DNA of 64,000 bases from contig JAWKLJ010000001.1 of assembly GCA_041392805.1 (NCBI GenBank), positions 3,906,001 to 3,970,000 on the forward strand, given 5' to 3'. Of this stretch, positions 18,115 to 26,583 are shown piece by piece. Position numbers and translations under genes: made by a program. The notes under the pieces were generated by a model, which was given only the letters and a program-made list of their open reading frames with translations, did not search any database and was not told where the DNA came from. The stretch is from Saprospiraceae bacterium. Its GTDB lineage: Bacteria; Bacteroidota; Bacteroidia; Chitinophagales; Saprospiraceae. The first letter of the stretch is position 1. Each line of letters opens with the position of its first letter.

Positions 18115-18749
18115 GTTTTTCTTTTTTTGAGGTAAAATATAATAAATTCTGCTATAATTAAATTTAAGACCCAGCCGAGCCAAGCCACCCAGCGATAAGC
18201 ATCCATCGGACGCGGATGCCAAATTGCTACAATAAGGTATTTCCAGCCCCTTAGGGTGATGGCCGAAAGAGCCAGGGCGAAGCTTCGGTACATATAGTAT
18301 CGGTGTGCCTGAATATCCCTGCTTTTGATTTTTTGGAATGCCATCCAGCTGAAGTAAATCCACAAGACACCCAAGAGGCAGAATGCCAGTTGGGAAGACC
18401 ATCCTCCATTGGCATGTATCCCAATCACTATCCCAGATGGCCCTGCCAAGAAAATCACTATAGCTAGATAAATCCATCCTCCTGTCCGGTGAACCTGAGG
18501 TAGGACGATGCGGATGCGTTTTGAAAATTGTGTAAAACCAGCAGGAAGAACCAATATCGCACTATAGACATGGATAAAAAAGGCCCATTGGTAATAGGTT
18601 CTAGAAATATAGTCTTGTTTGATACGCAAAAAGGCAACGTCTGTATCCAAGGGTACATATTGTAGGCTGATCAATAACATCAGGTAACAAAAATAGGCAT
18701 AGAGCAGCAGCAACCCATAAGAAAGCGCTGTTTGCGACTTACATTTCAT
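18111..18749 (-). CDS. DUF2306 integral membrane protein
   Basis: Multi-helix inner-membrane protein of 212 residues with about six transmembrane segments. QVHRTGGWIYLAIVIFLAGP followed by IQAHRYYMYRSFALALSAIT are the two conserved blocks of DUF2306; their His and Arg residues fall at helix ends and suggest a haem- or quinone-type cofactor, though this is not proven. The frame extends to a TTG at 18785, but the ATG at 18749 (MKCKSQ) fits better. It overlaps the YARHG lipoprotein start by four bases, so the pair forms an operon. Confidence 0.82.
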   Translation of the reverse strand: MKCKSQTALSYGLLLLYAYFCYLMLLISLQYVPLDTDVAFLRIKQDYISRTYYQWAFFIHVYSAILVLPAGFTQFSKRIRIVLPQVHRTGGWIYLAIVIFLAGPSGIVIGIHANGGWSSQLAFCLLGVLWIYFSWMAFQKIKSRDIQAHRYYMYRSFALALSAITLRGWKYLIVAIWHPRPMDAYRWVAWLGWVLNLIIAEFIIFYLKKRKT

Positions 18750-18797
18750 GGCTGCAAAATTAGCGATAACTTTCAGTAAGCGCAACAGGGCGCATGG

Positions 18798-19316
18798 TTA
18801 TCCCTTCTCCAATTTCCAGGCCCAAATTTTACCATCTCCAGGATCGAATAATTCCCGGACAAAGTGCATGCCGCATTTCTTAAGGATACTTCCTGATGCA
18901 TTCTCTTCCCCTAACGTATGCGCCATGACCGTATGGACGTTTTCTTCTGCGAATGCCCGCTGGATGAGCGCTTTTGCCATTTGGGTGGCTAAGCCCCGAC
19001 CACGATAAGCAGGGATGATTTCATAGCCGATTTCAACGATGCCATTTTGGGGCTTGCCTTTGTAGCCGCCACTCCCGATCAGCATATTGTCTGCCGTATG
19101 TATGGGCAGGTAGGCAAACCAGGTTTGATGGCTGGGGTCCTCTTTTAATAGTGTCAAGGCATAGTGCATTGGGGCTAGCCCAAACTCACTCCAATTTTCC
19201 GGAACTTTACAATGCAACGTTTGGGCTAAGGCTTCATTTCCCTGTAATATGATATTGAAAAGGGACTCATCACAGGCATAGAGTGTCAGGCTATCGGTGG
19301 TGATGGTAAATGTCAT
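18798..19316 (-). CDS. GNAT-family N-acetyltransferase
   Basis: Acetyl-CoA-dependent acetyltransferase of the RimJ/RimL-like branch, 172 residues from the ATG at 19316 (MTFTITTDSL). Motif A is clear: EIGYEIIPAYRGRGLATQMA, with the pyrophosphate-binding RGRGLA at 105-110, then VMAHTLGEENASGSILKKCG, the branch-typical Asn-x-x-S segment. The open frame continues upstream to 19433, but that extension is basic, low in conserved features and precedes a good internal start, so I leave it out. The substrate cannot be named. About 230 bases upstream lies the tandem hairpin array whose minus-strand terminators point towards this gene. Confidence 0.85.
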   Translation of the reverse strand: MTFTITTDSLTLYACDESLFNIILQGNEALAQTLHCKVPENWSEFGLAPMHYALTLLKEDPSHQTWFAYLPIHTADNMLIGSGGYKGKPQNGIVEIGYEIIPAYRGRGLATQMAKALIQRAFAEENVHTVMAHTLGEENASGSILKKCGMHFVRELFDPGDGKIWAWKLEKG

Positions 19317-19546
19317 GTTGTGCTTTTTAGTTATGGTTCTTTCTATGAAAAAGGCGCTTGACCTTGGTGAAGGATATAAACAATTATACTCCATGAATCG
19401 AATAAATATAGCATAATTGCTACAAAGAACCAATCGAAATTAATTATGATGGGCCCTACTTAGACGTGCTACTGGAAGCCATCCCCATCAGAGAAGGGAC
19501 GATGCAGTTATGTTATTGGGGATGCTAGTACTGCCGACACTAGCAT
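19317..19546. other. Gap between acetyltransferase gene and repeat array
   Basis: No gene is visible. The only clear structure is a perfect 8-bp stem, ATGCTAGT with ACTAGCAT (about 19522-19546), right at the edge of the repeat array and followed by an A-run on the plus strand. Confidence 0.4.
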
Positions 19547-19604
19547 AAAAAAAGCGAGCACCAGTGTTATTTGGTCCTTTCCCAAACTTACACTAATGCC
19601 CGCT
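19547..19604 (-). terminator. Structured hairpin plus T-run, unit 1 (diverged)
   Basis: Read on the minus strand, AGCGGGCATTAGTGT pairs with ACACTGGTGCTCGCT over 15 bp (three G-U pairs), with an inner TTTGG/CCAAA stem, and is followed by six T. It has the form of a rho-independent terminator or the 3' end of a small RNA. Confidence 0.6.
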
Positions 19605-19726
19605 GTAGCAGCGCTTCAAAAAAAGAAACGCTACCTAAAACCCTAAACCCAATTATTATCTAAAATTAACTCTATTCAAATTTTGTGCTCAACCGTTTGT
19701 TGAGGTCTCCGTTTTGGAGGAGATAT

Positions 19727-19785
19727 AAAAAAGCGGGCACCGAAGCAATCGTCAGGTTTGCGCCTAATTTACCTCAGCGCCCGCT
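19727..19785 (-). terminator. Structured hairpin plus T-run, unit 2
   Basis: Minus-strand AGCGGGCGCTGAGG pairs with CTTCGGTGCCCGCT over 14 bp including three G-U pairs, with an inner TTAGG/CCTGA stem and a run of T after it. On the plus strand the same three pairs would be A-C mismatches, so the minus strand is the folding one. Confidence 0.6.
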
Positions 19786-19906
19786 GTAGCAGCGTTTTAA
19801 AAAAGAAACGCTACCTAAAACCCTAAACCCAATTATTATCTAAAATTAACTCTATTCAAATTTTGTGCTCAACCGTTTGTTGAGGTCTCCGTTTTGGAGG
19901 AGATAT

Positions 19907-19965
19907 AAAAAAGCGGGCACCGAAGCAATCGTCAGGTTTGCGCCTAATTTACCTCAGCGCCCGCT
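19907..19965 (-). terminator. Structured hairpin plus T-run, unit 3
   Basis: Same sequence and fold as unit 2, 180 bases further on. Confidence 0.6.
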
Positions 19966-20087
19966 GTAGCAGCGTTTTAAAAAAAGAAACGCTACCTAAA
20001 ACCCTAAACCCAATTATTATCTAAAATTAACTCTATTCAAATTTTGTGCTCAACCGTTTGTTGAGGTCTCCGTTTTGGAGGAGATAT

Positions 20088-20145
20088 AAAAAAGCGGGCA
20101 CCGAAGCAATCGTCAGGTTTGCGCCTATTTACCTCAGCGCCCGCT
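20088..20145 (-). terminator. Structured hairpin plus T-run, unit 4
   Basis: Same fold as units 2 and 3; one base is missing in the unpaired part of the loop (CCTATTT instead of CCTAATTT), while both stems are unchanged. Confidence 0.6.
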
Positions 20146-20458
20146 GTAGCAGCGTTTTAAAAAAAGAAACGCTACCTAAACCCTAAACCCAATTATTATC
20201 TAAAATCAACTCTATTCAATTTCGTGGTCAACGCTTGTGTTGATATTAGGGATATAGAAAATATCAGGCCAATGATTTAATGCGTTGATAATGAGGTTTT
20301 TATGTTTTTTGGCACATTTGATTTTGTCCCTTTCCTAGAAAATGGCCCCATATTGGGAAAATAGATATCGATAACTAGGTTGACATCTTCCCAAAGCTTC
20401 AGTAGTTTTACCATAATACCTGATGGTCAAAAGTGTTTCAGCATAAAACCAATGGCAT

Positions 20459-21820
20459 ATGCGATTATTAATTGTCTTCATGGGATTCATCTTCATGGGT
20501 TGTCTTCAACCTACTCTATTCGCGCAACAAATCAATCATTTTATCTACTTTGGACGGGATAGAGGAGCGATTCAGGAGGTAGATTTCTTGAAAGCGGAAG
20601 GTGTTGCCGGCGCCCAAATAAAATACACCTGGGAGGAGCTGGAGCCTCAAAAAGGAGGTTATAACTTCCAGGCCATCCAAGAGGACCTGGATTTTCTGAA
20701 GGCCAATGGGAAAGCCTTGTTTATCCAACTTCAGGATGTTTCTTTTAGTGGAAAATACCTCAACGTTCCCAATTACATCATGAATGAGCCGATCTATAAT
20801 GGAGGCGCCGATCAGCAATATGATATTCCTGGCGATGATGAAAGTAAAGCCAAAAAAGAAGGCTGGGTGGCCAGGAGATGGGACCCCGCTGTAAGAGAAC
20901 GTTTCCACCTCTTGTTGGATACCTTGGGAGCTGCCTTTGATGGGGAAATTGCGGGCATCAACTTGCCTGAAACGTCCGTTTCTTTTGGCGAGGGAAAACT
21001 GCACCCGCCAGGTTTTACCTTTGAAACTTACCGTGACGGTATTTTAGCCAATATGAAGGCTTTAAAAGAAGCTTTTCCCACTTCCATTGCTTTACAATAT
21101 GCCAACTTCATGCCTGGCGAGTTTTTGCCCTGGACCGATAGGTCCTATCTTCGATCGGTTTTTCAATTTGCTGAGGCAAATGGATTGGCCATTGGTGGGC
21201 CAGATGTAAAGGTCGGCAACAAGGCCCACGCTAATAATGGGTACCATTTTATTGAGGCTACGGAGGAGGAACAAGTAATCTGTTTTGCTGTACAGTATAG
21301 TAATTATAAGGAAGACCTTAATCCTGCCACTGGAAAAGCAGCCACCGTTGAAGAAATATACGAATTTGCTAAAACCTCGCTCAAGGTTGATTATTTGTTT
21401 TGGGAAAATCGAGCACCTTTTTATCGCCAGGCGGTCTTGCCCTTTCTGGCCAACTTGGCAAAACAAACTGAAGGTCGGAGCCCCTCTCAGACCATGGCCT
21501 TGCTTTTTGAGTCCGCTAAATCGAATGACCCTAATTTATTAAAAGACCTTTGTCCACCTAACAAAAGCAATGATGGCGACACGGATTGTATCTGTGCCTA
21601 TTATGCGCATTATGTACCCCATAAATGTCCTGAAAATAGCCATAACCGCATGCCATGGGAAGCATTTGTAACCGCCTTTAAAACGGCACAATTAACGGAC
21701 AAAATCACCATCCAAGGAAATAGTGCAAGTGCTCCTTTTTCCTTTGGGCCAGATGGCAAGTATACAGAATCAATGGCGCTGGTGAAGGTGGGAAACAATT
21801 GGTATTTAGCTGGTTTTTAG
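20459..21820 (+). CDS. Exported glycoside-hydrolase-like protein (TIM barrel)
   Basis: Secreted or lipid-anchored protein of 453 residues. The N-terminus is a signal peptide with two readings: lipoprotein (FIFMGC, Cys15) or ordinary cleavage after LFAQ. The body looks like a beta-galactosidase-type TIM barrel: YTWEELEPQKGGYNF (about 56-70) is the typical strand-2 block of GH-A clan enzymes, followed by FLKANGKALFIQLQD and INLPETSVSF, where Glu171 could be the acid/base. A second catalytic Glu is not certain. A small C-terminal part with several Cys (KDLCPPNK, CICAYYAHYVPHKCPE) is unusual. No sugar-degradation genes lie next to it, so the substrate is open. Confidence 0.65.
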   Translation: MRLLIVFMGFIFMGCLQPTLFAQQINHFIYFGRDRGAIQEVDFLKAEGVAGAQIKYTWEELEPQKGGYNFQAIQEDLDFLKANGKALFIQLQDVSFSGKYLNVPNYIMNEPIYNGGADQQYDIPGDDESKAKKEGWVARRWDPAVRERFHLLLDTLGAAFDGEIAGINLPETSVSFGEGKLHPPGFTFETYRDGILANMKALKEAFPTSIALQYANFMPGEFLPWTDRSYLRSVFQFAEANGLAIGGPDVKVGNKAHANNGYHFIEATEEEQVICFAVQYSNYKEDLNPATGKAATVEEIYEFAKTSLKVDYLFWENRAPFYRQAVLPFLANLAKQTEGRSPSQTMALLFESAKSNDPNLLKDLCPPNKSNDGDTDCICAYYAHYVPHKCPENSHNRMPWEAFVTAFKTAQLTDKITIQGNSASAPFSFGPDGKYTESMALVKVGNNWYLAGF

Positions 21821-22103
21821 CCTTTCTTGGCAACGCCGAGGCGCATTTTATTTATCCCTGATGTTTGAAAACTGAACTTTTGACATTCGTTGTTTTGAAA
21901 TGAGGGAGTGTGAGGGTGTGTGTTCAGGCGCGGATTTTCCGACTTCCGATTTCGGACTTCCCAATTTTCCCGCTTCTAGCCTGGAAAACGGAGGATTACC
22001 AAAAGCATCAAAAGTCCAATTGAAAACTAATTCCCCAAAAATAGGTTGTATATTTACGGATGGCTAGAAAACTATTGACAGGAAGTATTTTCAAAAAAGA
22101 CGA
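21821..22103. other. Intergenic region with pyrimidine tract and copy 1 of a 48-bp direct repeat
   Basis: The gap holds a run of ACTTCCGATTTCGGACTTCC-type sequence, then CCTGGAAAACGGAGGATTAC to GTCCAATT (21973-22021), which recurs at 31143-31190 (see the repeat entries). A TATATTTA sequence near 22048 resembles a -7 box for the MoxR gene. Confidence 0.5.
21973..22021 (+). repeat. Direct repeat copy 1 (49 bp)
   Basis: Shares about 44 of 49 positions with 31143-31190, in the same orientation and preceded in both places by a pyrimidine-rich tract. Read in one frame both copies end like a protein tail (EDYxxHQKSN then stop), so they could be remnants of a duplicated gene end. Confidence 0.65.
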
Positions 22104-22979
22104 ATGGCGAATACGACGATATGGACAGGCTCCGACCACTACCTTTGCGACACGGAATTGGCCCAGGCCTTCCACATGTCAAGGGTACTGGGCATGCCCC
22201 TTTTGATTGAAGGAGAACCAGGTACGGGTAAAACAGAGTTGCCGATCCAATTTTCTAAGGACTTAAACCTAGAATTATTTGTATATCCGGTAGGATCGAA
22301 AAGTACGGTTGAACAGTTTGTCGCCAAATTTGATCACGTCAAATATTTGCGCGATTCTCAGGTAGAGGTACTGAACGCCCAAAGAGAAGAAAAGGGGTTA
22401 GGCACAAAACTCAGTACAGGGGGCCGACATACGGACAACCTGGATGATTACGTCATGTTGGGGCCTGGTGCTAAAGCCTATACCAAACCCAATTCCGTTT
22501 TGCTAATTGATGAAATTGACAAAGCACCGAGAGAATTTCCGAATGATTTGCTTTTTGCACTGAGTCATCGGCGCTTTGTGCTACCAGAATCTGGCCATGA
22601 GATCGAGGTTAGCGAAGAAGATATGCCGGCTATTGTGATCACCAGTAATCGGGAACAAGAATTGCCGACGGCCTTCAAAGGTCGCTGTATTTATCACTAT
22701 ATTGCTTTTCCCGAACCTGCCTTAATGCGTGAAATTGTAGCCAAGCATTTCAGCGATATCAATGAGCAATTGCTTGAACGTTGCATCCAGTTGTTTTACC
22801 AATTGCGGCAATTGGGGCTGGAAAGAGCACCCTCTACGCGGGAACTCCTCAATTGGCTCAAATACTTGAAAAGCTTTGAGGTGGATGAGGCCATCGCCAA
22901 ATTGGATGCCAAAGAAGGACTTGGCGTATTAATCAAGACACAATCAGATATGATTCGGGTGAAACGGAATTCGTATTAA
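22104..22979 (+). CDS. MoxR-family AAA+ ATPase
   Basis: AAA+ chaperone-type ATPase of 291 residues. Walker A GEPGTGKT at 37-44, Walker B LLIDEID with Asp136-Glu137, sensor-1 region VITSNREQELP, and the sensor-2/arginine region APSTRELLNWL are all present. MoxR ATPases work with VWA-domain proteins to insert metal cofactors or assemble complexes. Here the partner is the VWA gene 12 bases downstream. In many genomes this pair is also linked to a DUF5682 gene, and a DUF5682 gene is indeed found at 31189-33450, on the other strand. Confidence 0.92.
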   Translation: MANTTIWTGSDHYLCDTELAQAFHMSRVLGMPLLIEGEPGTGKTELPIQFSKDLNLELFVYPVGSKSTVEQFVAKFDHVKYLRDSQVEVLNAQREEKGLGTKLSTGGRHTDNLDDYVMLGPGAKAYTKPNSVLLIDEIDKAPREFPNDLLFALSHRRFVLPESGHEIEVSEEDMPAIVITSNREQELPTAFKGRCIYHYIAFPEPALMREIVAKHFSDINEQLLERCIQLFYQLRQLGLERAPSTRELLNWLKYLKSFEVDEAIAKLDAKEGLGVLIKTQSDMIRVKRNSY

Positions 22980-22991
22980 GCAACAATAACC

Positions 22992-24326
22992 ATGTTCGAA
23001 AGCCTGCCTCATCATTTCCGCGAACACAATTTATCTGCCGATGTGCGGACTTTGCTTTTATTGAAAAAAGCTATGGAGAAAGGCTTGGTAAATACCCTTG
23101 GGGATATATATGTGGTGCTCAAAGGATTGGTAACTACCAATCCGGAAGATTTTGGCCCATATACCTCGGCTTTTTATTCCTATTTTCTGGATATAGACAT
23201 CAAAAAGGGTGAAAAATTGGATAATGCGATCCTTCGCTCCGAAGCTTTTAAAGATTGGAAGGAAGAATTGCTAAAGGAGGAAGATGATTTGGAAACACCG
23301 GATATCAGGGCACTCGTTGATCGGTTTTTGGATGAAATACACTTGACGACATTTGATATCCAAAAGATAGTAGATGGATCCGATATTCTGAAAAAGGATG
23401 ATCCTGATATGTCAGATACCGATGCGCAGGGTCAATCGGGTGGCGCCAGAAACATTGACAAAGCAGCTGACTATCGAGAAATAAATTTGTCGGAATTGTT
23501 GGAACGCATGGAAAAAGTCGCTCGACAACAAAAGGGCTTGCACGAGGGGGGCGATCATTGGATTGGTACTGGCGGCCGCTCGCCCTATGGTCATGGCGGA
23601 GCAGCCATGGGTGGCATCCGGGTAGGTGGCGGTGGCGGTGGAAAAATGGCCCGGAGAGTTGTGGGAGATCCCATGTATTATCCCGTAGACACCAAGTCTA
23701 TCTTGCGAGATGACAATATCGATGCCGCCCTGGCGTCCCTGAAAGGCATCGAAGATGAAACAACAGAAATGTTTCTAGATATTCCAAAAACCATCACGGA
23801 AGGATTAAAACAAGGCGGTATTTTCCTGCCTTATGAAAAAGAAAAGATTGACCACAAAGTGCAGGTCATCTTGATGATCGATAATGGAGGGTACTCTATG
23901 CATCCTTATATCAAATCCGTCACCAAGCTGTTTTCCAAAATGAAAACGCGCTTTGCACACGATCTGAAAACCTACTATTTCCACAATACCATCTATGGCG
24001 GAGCCTATACCGACGTACGGCGGAGAGATTTTGTTCCGGTAGACAAAATTATCGCAGATGCGGATACCTACAGTGTCTTTATCATCGGGGATGCCGATAT
24101 GGCGCCATACGAACTCGACTACTCCAGCCTTGGAAATTGGCAGAAAATAAAAAAACATTTCCCCCGCATCGCCTGGATGAATCCGATGCAAACGCGTTAC
24201 TGGGCGGGCTCAACCACCATTCATACTTTACGGCAAATATTCTCTATGTATCCCCTTTCTCCTGAAGGTATTGAGAAAGCAGTCATAAAAATGAACAGGA
24301 AAAGAAAATACAGCAAAAAAGGATAA
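22992..24326 (+). CDS. VWA-domain protein, MoxR partner
   Basis: Protein of 444 residues. An N-terminal helical part (about 1-130) is followed by a glycine-rich linker (about 195-225, GGAAMGGIRVGGGGGG) and a C-terminal von Willebrand factor A domain from about residue 285. The metal-site motif normally written DxSxS is here DNGGYS (Asp297-Ser302), so the first serine is missing and the motif is shifted or weakened; the later FIIGDADMAPYEL supplies an acidic loop. It begins 12 bases after the MoxR gene and surely forms a unit with it. Its stop codon abuts the stop of the DUF5995 gene on the other strand (24326/24327). Confidence 0.85.
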   Translation: MFESLPHHFREHNLSADVRTLLLLKKAMEKGLVNTLGDIYVVLKGLVTTNPEDFGPYTSAFYSYFLDIDIKKGEKLDNAILRSEAFKDWKEELLKEEDDLETPDIRALVDRFLDEIHLTTFDIQKIVDGSDILKKDDPDMSDTDAQGQSGGARNIDKAADYREINLSELLERMEKVARQQKGLHEGGDHWIGTGGRSPYGHGGAAMGGIRVGGGGGGKMARRVVGDPMYYPVDTKSILRDDNIDAALASLKGIEDETTEMFLDIPKTITEGLKQGGIFLPYEKEKIDHKVQVILMIDNGGYSMHPYIKSVTKLFSKMKTRFAHDLKTYYFHNTIYGGAYTDVRRRDFVPVDKIIADADTYSVFIIGDADMAPYELDYSSLGNWQKIKKHFPRIAWMNPMQTRYWAGSTTIHTLRQIFSMYPLSPEGIEKAVIKMNRKRKYSKKG

Positions 24327-25073
24327 TTACATTTCTTTCAGGTTGCTGATCTTATCCGAAACGGAGCCTCTTTCACCTATCCTGATAAGGTATAACACCA
24401 CTTTGGCAAGAAGGCCTGGATTGGTAATAATAATAGCTTTCTGTGCCACTTTTTGATCTCGGGTTGCTATTATTGCACTTAATTCTTCGGGTGGTTTAGT
24501 GGCAATGCTTTTGGCGAATTTCCAGGCGCCGTCCCGGGCTATTTTCATGCTAAAATCCACCATGAAATCATCAGCCCTTCCGGTTTTTTTTAAGATGCGT
24601 TTCAACGTAGGCCAAATACTTGACAGGTTATTCTGTACCTCACCGACCAGTGATGAGAGGATGGCATTGATTTTATTAAAATCGTTTTCCAGGTCATTGA
24701 TGTCCTTGTTTTGGGAAACTTGTGCGGCTGCAATTCCCAGGTCTAAGTTGATATGGGCATTGATACCGATCAGCAAATGTTGCAAAACGATGGGCCAGTA
24801 GTTTGAGGAAATGCTAAAAGCCTTTTCCCAGGATGCAGTAAGTGCTTCGTTTTTCCGGAAGGCATCATAGGCGTTAAAATATCGCTCGGCAAAAACAACA
24901 TCCAGTTGTTCCATCCGGGCGCTGTCCTCAAAAAGGCCATTTTCAATTCCTTCCTTGACTTTTTTGGTCACTTTTTGATACAATACAGCAAAGTAGCCTA
25001 AGGTATTATTATTGTTTTCCGAATCCTCAATGATGTCCTCTAAGGCGGCAATGATATCGTCAATTGAATTCAA
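24327..25073 (-). CDS. DUF5995 family protein
   Basis: Soluble, mainly helical protein of 248 residues. LQHLLIGINAHINLDLGIAA in the middle is the hallmark of DUF5995; His and Asn residues there may bind a metal, but the role is unknown. The frame opens with TTG at 25073 (MNSIDDIIAAL), and an in-frame stop lies directly upstream, so TTG is the only full-length start. It runs tail-to-tail with the VWA gene, with no base between the stop codons. Confidence 0.8.
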   Translation of the reverse strand: MNSIDDIIAALEDIIEDSENNNNTLGYFAVLYQKVTKKVKEGIENGLFEDSARMEQLDVVFAERYFNAYDAFRKNEALTASWEKAFSISSNYWPIVLQHLLIGINAHINLDLGIAAAQVSQNKDINDLENDFNKINAILSSLVGEVQNNLSSIWPTLKRILKKTGRADDFMVDFSMKIARDGAWKFAKSIATKPPEELSAIIATRDQKVAQKAIIITNPGLLAKVVLYLIRIGERGSVSDKISNLKEM

Positions 25074-25212
25074 TGGGTTAGGTTTTAGTCTATGCTGGTC
25101 GTTAATAATATTTGGTGAAAGGGGCTGCTTTGAGGTTCAAAATAGTCATTTTTTGATTAATCCCAATTACAAAGAAGCTGATTGATATTTTTCTTTTTCT
25201 TGCGAATTATAC

Positions 25213-25240
25213 TTGGTTTAAAATGTCATTACTATCTTGC
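25213..25240 (+). promoter_or_regulatory. Possible promoter of the Tm-1-like operon
   Basis: TTGG at 25213-25216 and TATCTTGC at 25233-25240 resemble the -33 and -7 elements of Bacteroidota promoters, with spacing slightly shorter than usual (17 bases). They lie about 80 bases before the GTG start at 25321. Confidence 0.35.
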
Positions 25241-25320
25241 AAATAAAGGCGATTTGTAATTGCTTGGTTAGAAAACAACCTTTTCTGACAATTTTGTGGT
25301 TAGAGAATCCAAAACGAAAC

Positions 25321-26550
25321 GTGAAAAACGACAAAATAAGCACGATTGCCATGCTAGGTTGTTTTGACACCAAAGCGGCAGATTTTAATTTTCTCTATAC
25401 TTGTTTAAAAAAGCAAGGTCTTGAAGTCATCAGTATCAATACAGGCGTATTGGGCAGAACAGACCGCTTTCCCATCACCTACGAAGCGGAAGCGGTAGCG
25501 TTAAGTGGCGGTCAGAGCCTCCTGGACTTACAGAAGAACCATGATCGTGGGAAAGCTATTGAAGTCATGGGAAAAGGGGCTGGCCAAATCCTTTCCACCC
25601 TTTGTGAGACCCAACGAATTGATGGCGTAATCGGGATGGGTGGTGGTGGCGGCACCTATATCTTTTTATCAGCGATGCAGCAAGTCCCTTTTGGTTTGCC
25701 CAAAATATGTTTGAGCACATTGGCAACCAAAGACCTTTCCTCCCAAATCCTTGCCAAAGATATTACCTTGATTCCGTCCATCGTCGATGTAGCTGGTCTC
25801 AACAAAATAAGTCGGGTGCTCATCAATCAGGCAGCTGGCGCACTAGCTGGGATGATTAATGCCGGAATGCCCGAAGCAGAAGAAACAAAAGGAACCATTG
25901 CCATCAGTATTTTTGGTAATACCACCCCATGTGTCGATGCTTGTTCGGCTCTATTAAGCTCTAGGGGCTATGAAGTCATGACCTTCCATGCGGTAGGCGC
26001 AGGGGGGAAAACGATGGAAGCTTTAATCAGAGAAAACTGCTTTGATGGGGTGCTAGATATCACTACGACTGAATTAGCAGATGAGCTATGTGATGGCATT
26101 TGTAGTGCTGGACCAGATCGTTTGACTGCTGCTGCCGAGATGAATTTGCCCCAGGTGGTGGTGCCGGGCTGTTTGGATATGGTGAATTATGGCGCGCTGG
26201 ATTCCGTTCCGGAAAGATATAAATCTCGACTGCTGTTTAGCTGGGCACCAGACGTCACTTTGATGCGAACCAATGAAGAAGAAAACAAGGTGTTAGGACA
26301 ATCATTTGCGCAAAAAATAAATCAATCCAAGAGAGCCGTTACGGTTCTTTTACCGCTAAAGGGTATTTCAAAAGTTAGTGCGGAAGGGGGGATATTTTAT
26401 CAGCCGCATCTTGATCAAATATTATTCGACACTATCAAAAAATCGGTCAAAGATCACATTCAAATTATTGAATTGGATGCCCATATTAACGACATATCCT
26501 TTGCACAGCGCGCAGTGGATGAACTCCTCGTGCTTATGGGGAAGAAATAA
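25321..26550 (+). CDS. Tm-1-like ATP-binding domain protein (UPF0261)
   Basis: Protein of 409 residues from the GTG at 25321 (VKNDKISTIAMLGCFDTKAAD); the frame extends upstream to a TTG at 25237, but that TTG lies in a promoter-like box and the extra residues look non-coding. GCFDTK near the start, MGGGGGTYIFLSAM and STLATKD are characteristic of UPF0261, the family of the N-terminal half of the tomato virus-resistance protein Tm-1. Its bacterial reaction is unknown; a nucleotide-binding role is assumed from the family. It is followed after 33 bases by the PEP-hydrolase-family gene, which corresponds to the other half of the plant protein, so the two probably act as one complex. Confidence 0.88.
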   Translation: MKNDKISTIAMLGCFDTKAADFNFLYTCLKKQGLEVISINTGVLGRTDRFPITYEAEAVALSGGQSLLDLQKNHDRGKAIEVMGKGAGQILSTLCETQRIDGVIGMGGGGGTYIFLSAMQQVPFGLPKICLSTLATKDLSSQILAKDITLIPSIVDVAGLNKISRVLINQAAGALAGMINAGMPEAEETKGTIAISIFGNTTPCVDACSALLSSRGYEVMTFHAVGAGGKTMEALIRENCFDGVLDITTTELADELCDGICSAGPDRLTAAAEMNLPQVVVPGCLDMVNYGALDSVPERYKSRLLFSWAPDVTLMRTNEEENKVLGQSFAQKINQSKRAVTVLLPLKGISKVSAEGGIFYQPHLDQILFDTIKKSVKDHIQIIELDAHINDISFAQRAVDELLVLMGKK

Positions 26551-26583
26551 TATTTTTTTTAATACTTAAAAGTAAAGTACATT

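Larger units (their letters stand above)
19547..20260. repeat. Tandem array of ~180-bp units with conserved hairpins
   Basis: Four units with a period of 180, 180 and 181 bases. The core from GAAACGCTACCT through the polypurine GGAGGAGATATAAAA stretch is almost identical in the middle copies; the first and last units are diverged. Each unit holds up to four inverted repeats: AGCGGGC/GCCCGCT (outer stem), AGCGTTT/AAACGCT, CTCAAC/GTTGAG, and CTCC/GGAG. The first copy carries a different sequence inside the outer stem (19561-19597) but still folds on the minus strand. No open frame runs through it, and there is no spacer pattern as in CRISPR. It lies between the acetyltransferase gene and the glycosidase-like gene. 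Confidence 0.85.

Noticed and set aside
18115..18477. N-terminal extension of the YARHG lipoprotein
   Set aside because: It overlaps the DUF2306 gene in another frame and would hide the clear lipoprotein signal beginning at 18114.
19522..19546. Terminator for the acetyltransferase gene
   Set aside because: The ATGCTAGT/ACTAGCAT stem is upstream of that gene on its strand, and its A-run is on the wrong side for termination of the plus strand.
19638..20190. Telomere-like CCCTAAACCC in each repeat unit
   Set aside because: It occurs once per 180-base unit and not as a tandem heptamer; chance resemblance in a bacterial repeat.
19547..20260. CRISPR array or integron attC array
   Set aside because: Units are 180 bases long and nearly identical over their whole length, with no short repeat/unique spacer pattern, no cas or integrase gene nearby, and no attC core sites.
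25237..25320. Upstream TTG start of the Tm-1-like protein
   Set aside because: The TTG is part of a promoter-like TATCTTGC box and the extra residues do not resemble the family; the GTG at 25321 fits the usual N-terminus.
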